Source of the DNA: Talinum fruticosum
Taxonomy: Eukaryota; Streptophyta; Magnoliopsida; Caryophyllales; Talinaceae
Assembly: GCA_021018815.1 (NCBI GenBank)
Contig: JAITYX010000139.1
Span: forward strand, 372,001 to 436,000
Direction of reading: 5' to 3'
DNA length: 64,000 nt
The notes beneath the pieces were generated by a model, which worked only from the letters and a program-made list of their open reading frames with translations, ran no database searches and had not been told where the DNA came from. A program made the position numbers and the translations under genes. Below, in pieces: positions 36,856-49,001 of this stretch. Positions within the stretch are counted from its first letter, which is position 1. The number at the start of each line of letters is the position of its first letter.

Positions 36856-38328
36856 ATGGATCCTCAACCTGAGCCTGTGAGCTACATCTGTGGAGGTATT
36901 TCATCTCTCTCCTCTCTGCACGTCTTGTTCTGTTTATCTAAGCATTTAGGGGAAAAAAAGGGAAAAAGCTGAGACCTTTCTGTCAACGATTTGTCCAGAT
37001 TGTGGGCAGGAGAATACTTTGAAGCCAGGTGATGTGATTCAGTGCCGAGAGTGCGGATATCGCATTCTATACAAGAAAAGAACCCGTCGAAGTAAGACCC
37101 TTTTGCTTTCCTTCTTCTTTATTGGGACTACCATGGATGATTGTGCTGTAACTCATTGAAATTTGAACACCACTTCTTTCTATTTCTCCTTTAGTGCTCT
37201 CGATTTGGTCGGTTTTGGAATATTTTCTTTGTTTATTTTGTTTTGGTGGTTGTTGGGGAAAAGGGTAATTAGCGGGTTTGATTTTGGTATTATTATTCGG
37301 TATCAGTTTACTTCTGTACAAGTCCTGGGTGGATTTTTTTGGGGGAGGGGGATGCAGAATCAAATTATGAGTGTCCTTTTACTTGTCTTAATGGTTAGGA
37401 TTGTCGTAGCCTTTCAGGGCAACGACTTAGGACCAGGTTACTAATGAGTGATAAGATGCTGTTTGTGTGGTTTTTTGTTATTGGTGCGTACCTTTTGAGC
37501 TACTGTAATACATGATAGCCGAATCGTTTTAACAAATTGGTTTGTATGATTTTGGTGATTGATTCCTGGTTAGTAGTGTTTGATATTGGAAGACGAGGAT
37601 GTGTCATTCAAAATGCTTTGAAGTTTTGGAATTTTGTTCGGGTGAATTGGGACTTTGAAGCCAGATGTCGGTTCAAGATGTGATGGCCTTCCCAATAGTT
37701 CCATAAAGGAGCTTTGGTTGCTGAGAGTCTTGGTAGCTATTAGTGGAACTTCTCTTGTTAAGAGTTATAGTAATTGTTGTTGTGGGTTTAGTTTTCAATT
37801 TTGTGGACATGGAGTTTTGTTTGATTTGAGGTCCTTTTTCCGCCCAAATCTTTCTCATTTCTGTTCCTTACTTGGTGGCATATGAGTAATCACAACTTTG
37901 GCCATACTGGAAACCCTCTGTAAGCACTTAGCAGTTTAATCTAATAGCCCCTTGTGTTCCATGCAGCGCAATTTTGTATTTCTATTTCTCTCACGGCTAT
38001 GGTTGAGAGTCTTGAGACATGTATTTTGCCCATGTTAGATGTATGGCCAAAACGTGGTTACATGAGCTTGATCTTGTAAATTACTTGCCATTTTAAGCAA
38101 TTATCCTGAGAATCATTTTGCAATAAATATCACAAATTTACAATTCTTGTTGGAATGGGGAAACTTTTCAGGTGCTGAATTGTTATTAGCTTGAGTTTCT
38201 TGTTTTAGTTGGTTTTGTTGTAGGCCATTTTTCTCTAATACTTTGTTGAATCATATTTTTTGTTCTTTTAACTGTGTTGTGAAACTTTGTGAATTGTGAT
38301 TGCAGTTGTCCAGTATGAAGCACGTTGA
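36856..38328 (+). CDS. NRPB12: RNA polymerase II/IV/V subunit 12 (RPB12/Rpc10-like)
   Basis: Exons 36856-36895, 36999-37091 and 38306-38328 give exactly 51 residues, the length of Arabidopsis NRPB12. The protein begins [14 protein letters not shown] and contains one zinc ribbon formed by CGDCG and CRECG. It ends in the conserved basic tail [11 protein letters not shown] and VQYEAR. RPB12 is a shared small subunit of nuclear RNA polymerases and binds the RPB3 side of the enzyme. The last exon carries fewer than eight codons and is separated by a 1.2-kb intron, so automated gene finders may miss it. No frame breaks were seen. Confidence 0.95.
37092..38305 (+). other. NRPB12 intron 2
   Basis: Long intron compared with the 156-nt coding sequence. 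No embedded gene was recognised. Confidence 0.85.
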
Positions 38329-39318
38329 TGGAGATGCAAGTTGCAGACCATTGTGGAGTACTAATATTGAAGTGAAATGTCTTGAACTATTGGGAACTAT
38401 GATGTGTGAGTGTGACTAATTATACTTTGTTTCAAAAGGACATGATACTTGGTTCGTGTGACTATGAGTTCTGAAATGTGTTTGTATGCAAGATTGAGTC
38501 TCTGCGTCTGGTCTTCTCTGAAGGTAATAGTGAATTGAATTGGTAACGTACTTGCAGGTTTTATTTGCCGAACTTCTTTGCTCACCTGTTCATCCAACTC
38601 TGTAACATTCCCTGTTGTGTAGGACCTGGCTAGTGTATTGACATAGGTTTCCTATCCCCTGGGTAGTTCCTTCAATCACTTCCAGCAGACGTGACAAACA
38701 AATGTCGTGATTAGGTTAGGGTTGGGTTGATTTTGTATTGGTTAGATTGTGTTGAAGCAGTTTGGTTCAGGTTCTCAGGTTGTTTTATGTGACCTTTCTG
38801 GCATGTTGATTTAGTGAATTCCTTGGTGAAGTGCATGTGAATTGGTTTGGAGTGGGCAAAGTCGTGCCTTATTTCTGTGGGTTAGGCTGGGTTGCAACTT
38901 GCAAGTCATCTAGATGGGCAATCGATCATGGTCGATTCATGCTTGGTTCAATCATGACCAGGTTACCTTATTTTGGTTGGCCAGCTTGGCTGCTGGTTGT
39001 CTAGTTGAGAAATTAGATATGGTCAGTACAGTCAGTATTATCGTCAATCTAGAATGTATCAATCTTGTTGATCGTGTTCGAAATCTATTTTACACAATGT
39101 CGTATCATTAACATCACATACACCAAGTTCATTCGAGTTTGAAATACAAGTCAATCCTACTTGGATGAAGGCACAAAGAGTAGATACCAAACATTCTTAC
39201 AGAAACTAAAGCATTATAGCTAGGTTTGATATAAATACACATTGTTTCTAGGTAGAGTATTTCCATTGCACATTCAAGGTTGGCAACCTCTGACGAAGCA
39301 CATGATGAAGTTTCCGGC
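38329..39318. other. Convergent 3' flanks of NRPB12 and CASPL
   Basis: Probable 3' UTRs of both genes. No additional gene is supported. Confidence 0.5.
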
Positions 39319-41769
39319 TTAGGCATGGAAGGCAGTCATCTCAGCACCCTTGTTGTCAGATTGGGTGGCCGGTGGATCAAACCGGCTGAACAATCTGTAG
39401 GATGAGATGAGAGTGAGCCCTGCATAGCATGCAACAACAATGAAGGTGATGGCAACTGAGGTTGTGGCCTTGTGGCAAAATGCACCGAAGGAGCCGCAGG
39501 CTGCACTCCAGGTCACGGCCCTGTCTCCTTTGTATGCTAAATACACCACCTCCGTTGATACTGCCCCTGCTCCTAGGACTATGTACGTCAGAAGCTGCAT
39601 CAAATTAGGTGTAGTTACATCAGAGGTTAGTGATTTTGAACAATGAAGGTAGATAGTACAAAGTAAAAGGAGTGTCGGGTGAAACTGCTGTTTCAAATCA
39701 CTGAGATACAGGAAAAAGAATAGTTGGCTGTGAAAGAAATCCAACAAAACCGAAGTGGGTCTCACATAAACAATTTATGGTATTAGTGGTGTATCATACG
39801 GGAACTAAACGACGGGGAAAAAACGTGTAAACCAGTACTATAAAGAAGATTTGGCAAAACGGCCCGGCCCCGATCTGAAAAAGTCTAGTTAAGAGAAACA
39901 AATCTAAGTTGATGTGTCTCCTATTTTTGACATGAGTTCTGATGGGAGGCAAATTCAATGCATGGAGACCCAGGTCATCCGATCCCGGTTCTTTCATAGG
40001 GGATCATGTAGAAAAAGTTTTGATTAATAAACCCCAATAAAAATCATAAAATGATGTATATTATTTGTGACCCTTGTATGTTTGATTTCTGAAATCTGAC
40101 ATTGGCTCGAATCCTTGTTTAAGATTGATTGATTTGATTCGACAAGCTTACCAAACAAAACCTTAGTAAATGAGCTACACCTTCATCACTCTATTTTAAC
40201 TATACTTGTCACAAACCCAAATCTTACTTGAAAGTCATCAACCTAACACTCATATGCTCGGCCAAGTTCGACTCTGGGGGAGCAACTTTCCTCTGTATTT
40301 GAAGGAGTTATGTGGGTGGACAGATGCTGATATTGTACTTGGACACCCCTACTCCCCCAGGAAATGATAATCTATTGGGTTTTCGTGAAATAGGGGTTTA
40401 GTAAATGGTTGAGCTTGCTTATAAAAAAGAAAAAACCTTGAAAATGTTATTAGGGAGTTTATGTGAGTCACAATAGACAGTACGACACAGTAAATCACAA
40501 TATCAATACGGGACATGAAAGTACAATTTTGACACAACATGAGGATGGATGATTAGATGAGATAAGCTGAAACCTGATCGAGGAGGAAGAATGTCCAAGC
40601 TCGGGAAGTGGTGGGAGGGCGAGGGACTGCCGTAACTACAGCTGAAAGAAGAGAATAACCAGCGCATATTCCGTTGGCATGAACCAAATATCTGCATATA
40701 CCACACGCAATTTCTTAAGTTTCTCAAATTTTACTCACCAAAATGCTTTACACTTCCCATTCTCAATTCATGGTTTTCATTGTTACAACAATCAACGTGT
40801 TTGATTTATATATACCTTTCTTTTTCATTTATTCATGAAGGTAGTTCGTCTTTCACTTTCACTTATAGATATGTGTCGTATTTATTTTCTTTACGTGTTC
40901 ATTAATTTTCTATTTTAATTCAAATATCTTCTCTTTGTCTTCTAACTACTTGAAAATGATTTTTGAAACTATGAGCTTCAAAAACATAGTGAAGTAGGAA
41001 GAGTAAGACGTGTATATATTGTCATCTTATCAATCGATACCAGACTTGTAATTATTAGACGGTGATCAGAAGCAAATTTGTTAGACGGGTATATGAGGTA
41101 AGGGTTAGGGGAAAGCATTCATAAGATTGTGTCTCATTGTTTTTTCCGTAAGGCCGGATTACAATGTTTGCCTATGCCTTAATTTTTGTTTTCTTCATTT
41201 AAGGTGGTTTAACCTAAAATAAGTGTATTTTCTAAATAAACCTAAAAGGACTTGGTTAAATTAATCCAAATCAGAAGACAAACTTTTACTACCAAAATAA
41301 TTAAGAAAGCTAATATATGCAGACAATTATAGTATTTATAGATTGACTGACTCGTTGTAAACAAAAGAAACAAGATGAATCGTCACATAATTTAAACTTC
41401 GAGGGGAAAAATCCATCAATATTAGTGGTGAAAAAGCATAATCTCTCTAAAATTATTATAATTTATGACACACATTCATGATTAAATGAATATTTCATAT
41501 AATCATTTTTCGTGTAAACAGCACAAAAAATAAATATTAAAATGAAATTTAAATATCGGTCTCAAATATTATTCAAAAGAAATAGCTAATGATGTTTATA
41601 TTTTATGAATAGATCAATAATTTATAAGATCATATACCCAATAAGATTTGACGAGTTAACTAAAATGTAACTATATAAATTCTATTGGCATTTGACCTAA
41701 TATGAACCAAAACAAGATGCCTGTATGTATAATGTATGTCCTCAACAATTTGAAAAACAATAACCAGAA

Positions 41770-41810
<41 letters not shown>

Positions 41811-41985
41811 TAGTGATAATAGTATACTTGAAAGCTCCAAGGTCAGAGTAAGAGAGCGAGCCATAGTCATTGGTCTGAGAGTTCTTAAGCATGACAGCAA
41901 GTGCAGCTACGCAGAGGCCCAAAGGCAGCAACCTCAGCAGAGTCTCGGCCGTCTTCATGGTGGTGGCCCTTCCACTCTCCTCCAT
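39319..41985 (-). CDS. CASP-like membrane protein (CASPL2A type)
   Basis: Exons 41985-41828, 40691-40574 and 39594-39319 join in frame to 183 residues. CASP-like proteins have four membrane spans and the MARVEL-like fold. The founding CASPs form membrane platforms that guide Casparian-strip lignin, while most CASPLs have less defined roles at the plasma membrane. Spans: [15 protein letters not shown], then the [18 protein letters not shown] segment, [16 protein letters not shown] and a fourth at [17 protein letters not shown]. Conserved features include Arg in 'VPRPP', Asp in 'FLLDQ', a WSAAC..FG.FC loop with cysteines, and SYRLFSRF after the last span. The [20 protein letters not shown] loop fits the 2A subgroup. 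The start 41985 is the first ATG in frame; a second ATG lies at 41958. A short uORF (MGEEKGRN) precedes it. Confidence 0.88.
39595..40573 (-). other. CASPL intron 2
   Basis: GT-AG intron with no embedded gene recognised. Confidence 0.8.
40692..41827 (-). other. CASPL intron 1
   Basis: GT-AG intron. Twenty-two bases after the donor on the transcript strand it enters a CT tract (plus strand 41773-41805). Confidence 0.8.
41773..41805. repeat. (GA)n microsatellite at the start of CASPL intron 1
   Basis: 33 nt of GA on the plus strand, CT in the CASPL transcript. Confidence 0.95.
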
Positions 41986-42040
41986 CTCCTCCGCCGCCAC
42001 CACCGCCTCTCCTCCTCCTAGTTTCTCCCCTTCTCCTCTC

Positions 42041-42043
<3 letters not shown>

Positions 42044-42090
<47 letters not shown>
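42044..42090. repeat. (CT)n microsatellite in the CASPL 5' leader
   Basis: 47 nt of TC on the plus strand, giving a GAGA tract about 60 nt upstream of the CASPL start codon in the transcript. GAGA tracts in plant leaders and promoters are known binding sites for BPC factors. Confidence 0.95.
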
Positions 42091-42094
<4 letters not shown>

Positions 42095-45000
42095 TTTGGT
42101 GGAATGGGTCAAGAATAAAGAGAAGCCGTGCAAGCAGAGGGTAGTGGCTAGGAAGGAGTACGAGTGGTGGTTGTATTAAAGCTTGGGGGGAGCAATGTAG
42201 GTGAGGTGGATGGTAGGAGTGAGTGAGGAGCATTTAATTGCCATTATTATGCATGATGTATTGATGTGCATGCTACATTTTCCAAGTGCTTGGAATTGCA
42301 TACCCCATCCATCTTAATTTGTGATGCCAAAATTTTGTCCAATTGGACCCCTCTCATTTCCAAAATTACTTCTTGAATGTGAAGTTTCACCAAAGCCGTT
42401 TATCTAATTTAGACGTAAGAGTAAGAGTATCTTTAAAATGACATTTATATTTATGTAAATATTTATGATAACTTTTAATTTATTTCAGCTTAATTCATCT
42501 GTAACAAATAATCATTCCAACTTATTTCACCTATAAAAGCTAAATATTTCTGCCCATTTAATAGTCATTTCGAATAAACCTTAAGTTTTTCGTATTTCTC
42601 TATTTTATAAACCGATGTTGATCTATTAATGTAACCTTGCAATTCAAAATAATTTAAATATAAGAAACAAATTGTCCAAATTAAATCATATGGAACTAAA
42701 ATTTTTGTTACTTCTTTAAATAAAATCTTATATTTCAATTAAAAAAAAACACATATTTCTTTATTTTCATTTTTGTCGATTTCTGTTTATGTATTGTCAT
42801 TACTATCTCCCAAATGTAGCCTTCCAGTCTCAGTTATTTGACATTTCTTCCTCCATTCCCACCATTTATTACCTTCACACTTATCAAGTAAGGTTACAGG
42901 GAGATGGAGCATCCTATTGAACAAATACCTATTAGGACTGGAATTGATGCTGTATTGAACAGTGAGCCTATTAATACTCATGGGTTAATTGGTCTTATAG
43001 CTAGATGGTTAGTTTTATGCATATATTTTTTCGGTGTAAATCCTTTAGATTGTGAAAATTTATGATAAAAGTTTCCTCTATAAATGCGCTTTGAAGGATT
43101 TGTTATTCTCCTTACTAGGGTGAGGTCTTCACCATCTTTTGATTTGACTAAGGGTCTAATCTCTTTTGAAATATGAGCGTTTAAGGTAGGTCTTCCCAAC
43201 AAGTGTGCTTTAGAGAAATCAAACTTGTATCATCCTCCTTATTAGGGTGAGACTGCTAGCGTTTTAAGCACATATATATATATTTTTTGGCAAAGGGTAA
43301 AAATAAGAATAAGACTAATTTAGGCGGCCCTCTTCCGAAGGTTTTGCCTAAATTATCGTCTACATATTATTTATTGCTATGATTGTACGGACCAAAAAAT
43401 CATGGGGAGAATGAAAAGCCAAAAGATGAAGCACATATATATACTATATTGGTGTTTTATGCATATCAATGATAAATCAAAAGAGTAAGGGAGAAATTGC
43501 ATTCAATAATTACAAAACAGTTATTTTGAAGAACTCGCGGTAGATCATTACACAGACAATTCCTTTTTTTTTTTTTTAATTCCTTGTTGATCCACTTATA
43601 TTTATTTAGCTTTGTGTTTTGTTTTTCATCTTATTCCTATAGATGTGCTCAACCGACCAAGTTCTATACCATTTAATGCATTAGTCATTTACTTCTATTT
43701 CTTAAATTATAATTTAGTTTCATGTGTGTTATGTCTATCATATATATTCAGTGACGGATCTATAATTTTAATAGAATGATATCGGCAATTGAATTAATAT
43801 ATAATAGTTTTTTATAAAAAATATAAAATCACAGCTTATTGTTTAAGGGGGATAAAAGGGTCGAGAAAAAAATAGTATATTTTCTGTTTCTAGTTTAACA
43901 AATTAAATTAAAAAGTAATTATTTTTAGGTTCAAATCGTTATAATTTTTCCATATATTTTAGTTATTTTGATAGTTTAAATGATTACAATTATCATTTTT
44001 GTAATAGAAAACTATGGTTAATCCAAAATTTATTACTCATATGAAAATGTTAGTCAAGAAAACGGAGGGGGTGTTGAAGTATTTGGGGGAAAAAAGAACG
44101 AAATTCTGATCCATGGGAAAGCAGTGTTGTAATAGAATGTAGCAACAAAAAATAAAACAAATAAATGTACGGAACAAAGAATCAAGTGTGTAACTAATAC
44201 ACACATAAGTATAACTTTAACCACTATACCAAAACACATATATTTACATTGTTTGAAATTTAATATATTTATTATATTTTTCTCCCAAATTTACTAATGA
44301 ATTTTCTCTTTCAAAAATCAGTGACACCACTTCATTAAATGTGGATCCGTCCCAACATATACTCCTTCGTTTCACGGTAAATGTTACTTTGTTAATTTTT
44401 TCCGTTTTATAATATTTACTTTACAATATTAATGATATATTAACGATTAGTTTGTCAATTTTGTCCTCATTAATTGCTTTTTTTTTCTTATTTATTTTAT
44501 TAACCTTTTTTATTTCGCACAAAACTTTAAAATAACTTAATTTTTTAACATAAAATTTATTATGAAATTTATTACTTCCTTATATTCTCTCACAATTTGA
44601 AAACGATAAATATTGTAAAACATAAGAAATATTAAAGGGAAACCAAATTGAAACTTGTACTTGATTTGGGTTCCCCCTCTCGATAATTGATGAATTCCAT
44701 GAAGCATATACATCTAATAACTACTTGAGTGCTTGCTTTGCAACTAATGGAGCAAGCAACACCGCCACTAATAGGTATGCTTCTTTCCTTACAACTAATC
44801 AATAGACAAAGTAATCTAAGATTTTCTTGCAAATTGGGTAGCTCTTATTTACCCTTCACTTCCATCCACTCCACAAAATTTGAATTTTTAAAGAGATAAC
44901 TTCCTTGCACGTTGTGGCAAAGGAATTGAAATAAGTTATGAATTTAGAATTTAATTTAGAATTTGATATCCCTATTCTCCTTGGACATTCAAGCCTAATA

Positions 45001-46240
45001 AGATTATCCATAAAATAAGGACCCAATTAAATAATTTGTATTTACCGTTGAAAAACAAATATAAGATTTTTATGAAACTAAGCAACTATCAAGCTCCTTT
45101 GTCTCTTTGTTAGGTGTATCTATACTTTGTCTATTCATTTGCCAGAATTATTAAGTAGTAGCACTAAGCACCCTATGCAAATGAAGATGTAAAGATTGAT
45201 ATGTGTTGAATTCAAATTTAAGTCTCCACTCTTTATGCAAATGAATATGTAGATATTGACATATGTCCAATTCAAATTCAAGTTTTTAATTAATGATAAT
45301 TTTCAGGCACTTTGTTGGTTGAGTTATAGTGACATCCTCTATGTTGCCATTAATAAGTACATACAATTTTGTATGTATGTTATTTACTCTCAAATTGTAA
45401 GGTAGTTTTTAATCTCTACATCTAAACTAGCATAAATATTAAACTTTTCAAGAGAAAAACCTATAGCTCATTTATTTTCATCACCTAATCTTCATTGAAA
45501 AAGATAATTTCTTTCCTTAAACAAGCCATATGGCCTAGATCTACAGGTTTATAATCTACTTAGATTGAGGTTAGTGAAGGATAGGGAACGGAATGAAGTT
45601 TATTTCCCTCTTTTAATCTTTGTTTAGAAAAATTAAAATGAAGGAAAGGAAGGGGAAAGGAGGAGAACACTCCACTCTTTTTCCCCCTCATTTGCTCAGT
45701 TTCCCTTTCCATTGGGGGTGGGTGAGTGGAGGGGAAGGAATTTTTTTAAAAAGAATAAACTATCCCTCCTTTCCTCCATTTGTCTACATTCTTATTCAAA
45801 TAGAGTGAAAGTTTATCACCTCTTTTCTCCTTTTCTTTCTATTCCCCTCCCATCAATTGACTCCTATTCCTCTCCCCTCCATAAAATCCAAACAAGCTAT
45901 CAAATGTATGCTTTATAATTCTTAACATTTGCCACGAGCATGCCAACAGTTAATTTATTTCACCAACAAACTGCTTATCCCTTACAAGTTACTCTTACTA
46001 AAATATCGTTCGTTATTTGCTGCTCCTAATAGCTCCTTATATAACTTATAAGTACTTTTTTATATTACTTTTAACAATTACATATCGCTCCCTGCCGTTT
46101 ATCGGTTAATTTTACCAATTATCACTAGGTTATATGGCCTAAATGATCATGTGCTAAACGAGTGAACTAATGCTTGCCAAACCTACAAATTGCCGTGGGT
46201 GAGATGCCCCAAGGCTAGACTTTAGGGAGAACCGGGAAGA
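42091..46240. other. Intergenic, between CASPL and PrmC
   Basis: AT-rich, about 4.1 kb, with no gene supported. 'agtgacggatct' at about 43751 and 'gtggatccgtccc' at about 44341 form an inverted pair around 0.6 kb, as in common plant MITE-like repeats. A 'ctccttcgtttcacggtaaatg' motif at about 44363 resembles a Stowaway end without its partner. A short frame at 42906 (MEHPIEQIPIRTG..) was not recognised. Confidence 0.5.
43751..44353. mobile_element. Possible MITE-like insertion with inverted 'GGATCCGTC' type ends
   Basis: The inverted terminal words 'gtgacggatct' and 'ggatccgtcc' are about 600 bp apart. The interior is non-coding and AT-rich. Confidence 0.3.
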
Positions 46241-47191
46241 ATGATGAACGCAAGCTGTTTCCTGCGTGCTCCTTATTGCTCATCTCCTCTAATCTCTTCC
46301 ACCTTGCACAGATTCTTCATACACAGAAACAAATTTGTATCTCGGAATCACACCCTTGCATCCTCTGCTTCTCCCTCTCCAATTTCAACCGCTCCATGTC
46401 CACTCTCTTCACGTCACAAACCCCAAATTCCTATGTTCCTCAGGCCGCCTATCTACTCTGCAACCCTCTCTGACCTCAACAATTTCTTCACTTGGGCTAA
46501 AGCCCTAACCTCCTCTGTAGGCTCCTCCTTTGAGCAAATTGACAATGGCCCAGATGCCACTCTCCTCCTCAGGGAACTCAAATGGTTCCTGGACGACGCC
46601 CTGGAGGACCCTTCAGTGGTTCCTCATCTGGGTACCCCTCAAAATGAGAGCTTTGCATCTGAAAAAATGGAGGTGAGTTTGAGGGCAAGTCTTGATCAGA
46701 TTTACAAACTGTGGGAGCAGAGGACTGAGGAGAGGCGGCCCCTTCAGTACATTGTGGGGTGTGAGCATTGGAGGGATTTGGTGTTGAGTGTTGAAGAAGG
46801 GGTTTTGATTCCGAGACCCGAAACCGGAAAGATGGTGGATTTGGTTGAGGATGTGGTGGGCAATTGTGGGGTGTTGAGGGAAGGGCTGTGGGTTGATTTG
46901 GGAACTGGGTCTGGTGCTCTTGCTATTGGGGTTGCCAGGGTTTTGGGAGAGAATGGGAGGGTTATTGCCACTGACTTAAGCCCTGTTGCAGCTGCTGTTG
47001 CAAAGTATAATGCGGAGAGGTATGGTTTACAGGTTAGTGTTGATTTGTTTGGCATAATTTTTTTAGCTTGTTTGTTGTTACGATGATTGCAAAACATGTT
47101 TTTATGTATTTGAATCATTGCAAGAAATTGTTCTTCAGAATCTCTACTGTGATCCTCCCTCGGTAAATTTTATTAAGGCAGTTTGATTCCT

Positions 47192-47253
<62 letters not shown>

Positions 47254-48928
47254 TGGTCTATTGTAGTCTTTGCTCTTGAGATGACTCAAATGAATGCATG
47301 TGAATCTTCTGGGAAGGTAAGTAGCAGTCAGTAGCAACATATACAAGGCCAAGGCAACCAAAAAATGGCCGAAAACAATCTCTCTAACTAATTTAGCCAC
47401 AAACTGAGCCATTGATCGGGCACTACTCTCAATCAGCCATGTGTATTTTCTGCTTTAGCAAAATTGTATCGAGCTTCTGCAGTTCCTTATTGGTCATACA
47501 ATTCCTCTCTATTCTTTTAGCCAAAACAATGATGGACAGTAGATTGCTCATCAGTGCTTCTTGAGGTTCTTAAGCACTTAGTCACTCTGAAATCACTGCA
47601 ACTCAGTTTGCCAGTACTACGTAATTTGTAAATGCTTGGCTTGGGTTCAGGCCATCGCATATTAAAAGCAGTGAAACTATGAACAAAAAGGAGATACTGA
47701 CTGATTTCAGGTTGTGTTTGCAAAAGGCCCCCTTGTGCGTATCTAGGGTGACAGCTTCTCGTCTTTGGAAGTTATGAGATTCTTGTCACAGTTGGTTGCT
47801 CTTTTTTGTGATCCTTCATTGTCATTTTGAATCTTTGTTTTGTCCATGCATGTTTTCAGCTTATTTTCTGTTAGAGCAATGGACAACCATACAGGATTAA
47901 TCTGTGAAAGGACTATTGCAAATCTGTGTATTATTCCATTGGGAAAGTGCTTGATCATATGATGCTTTGACTCGACAGAATCTGGCCTTCTTTTGGAATC
48001 AAAATAATTGACAGTATCATATTTTGATTGATCATTCTATCAGAACTCCATAGAGGTAAAGCAAGGATCATGGTTCGACCCTCTGATGGATTTTGAAGGG
48101 CAACTTGCTGGTATTGTGAGCAATCCACCTTATATACCAAGTGAAGATATCAATGGGCTGCAGGCTGAAGTTGGCAAACATGAACCTAGGCTTGCTCTAG
48201 ACGGTGGTGTTGAAGGCATCGATCATCTTATTTATCTTTGTATGAGGACATCTACTATGCTGAAGCCTGGTGGCTTTTTCACTTTTGAGGTACTAATTCT
48301 TAAACTAATGTAGACATGATTTCTTTTGACTCAAATGCAGTTCAGTTGATCTGAGTTCCACCTATTAGTGCTTATGTATTATCTATTGTTTGTACAACAG
48401 CCCCTTCCTAAGTCAGACTAACCATTAGAACACCCCCTCCTCCACTCCCCCCAAAAAAAAAAAAAAGCTTAGTTAGTTATCCAGTCTATTTTGGAGATTT
48501 ACAAATTTAGGATGTACTCTTCAGTGGCATACGGATTTGGCATCTCTGATCTTAATGTTTTCCGGAGCTATAATGGGAAATTATCTTTGCAGTCATACTG
48601 ATAAAATTCTTGGCGAATCATATTTACACACATTAGAAGGAGAACTGTCCTACTTCAAATCAATAGTATATGAAAAATCTTCATAGTATTCCTCATTCAA
48701 GCTGTTGAATGAGAAGTCTTAATTGTAATTGGGTTGCAATATCTGACTATAGGTTAAGTTATTGAGGTTGATATTGTTTTTTGTCGTTTCGAACAGACCA
48801 ACGGTGAAAAGCAGTGCAAGTTACTGGCAGACTACCTGAAAAATGCTTCTGGAGACAACTTTCGTGATGTAAACATTGTGCCAGATTTTGCTGGTATTGT
48901 GAGGTTTATCAGTGGGTATCGCAAATAA
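46241..48928 (+). CDS. PRMC: Release factor glutamine methyltransferase (PrmC/HemK), organellar
   Basis: Exons 46241-47032, 48044-48289 and 48797-48928 join in phase 0 to 389 residues. PrmC methylates the Gln of the GGQ motif in class 1 release factors, which speeds translation termination. The SAM-binding motif I is DLGTGSGALAIG at about 219-230. The catalytic NPPY motif is at 291-294 in SNPPYIPSED. The typical LIPRPET motif precedes the SAM site, and EPRLALDGG..GI..L follows NPPY. The first 80 or so residues are Ser/Pro-rich with few acidic residues, fitting an organelle transit peptide, most likely plastid. Two adjacent ATGs (46241, 46244) make the exact start uncertain by one codon. The stop codon lies inside a local tandem duplication. 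No frame breaks were seen. Confidence 0.93.
47033..48043 (+). other. PrmC intron 1
   Basis: GT-AG intron of 1.0 kb, containing a compound microsatellite (TG)n(GA)n at about 47192-47251. Confidence 0.85.
47192..47251. repeat. Compound (TG)n(GA)n microsatellite
   Basis: About 19 nt of TG followed directly by about 41 nt of GA inside PrmC intron 1. Confidence 0.95.
48290..48796 (+). other. PrmC intron 2
   Basis: GT-AG intron, 507 bp, no embedded gene. Confidence 0.85.
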
Positions 48929-49001
48929 CTCTTGACATTCGGGGTCTTATCTCAGCACTGGGTATCACAAATAACTCTTGACATTCTGGGTCTTATCTCA
49001 A
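48914..49001 (+). repeat. Tandem duplication across the PrmC stop codon
   Basis: The segment starting 'gggtatcgcaaataactctt' is repeated immediately downstream, starting 'gggtatcacaaataactctt', with an offset of about 45 bp. Each copy contains the TAA. Confidence 0.9.

Noticed and set aside
41885..42179. Arg-Glu and Ser-Leu repeat frames around the CASPL leader
   Set aside because: They are translations of the CT/GA microsatellite and overlap CASPL exon 1 in another frame.
42906..43062. Short frame starting MEHPIEQIPIRTG
   Set aside because: It looks protein-like but is isolated, ends in about 50 codons and matches nothing I recognise.
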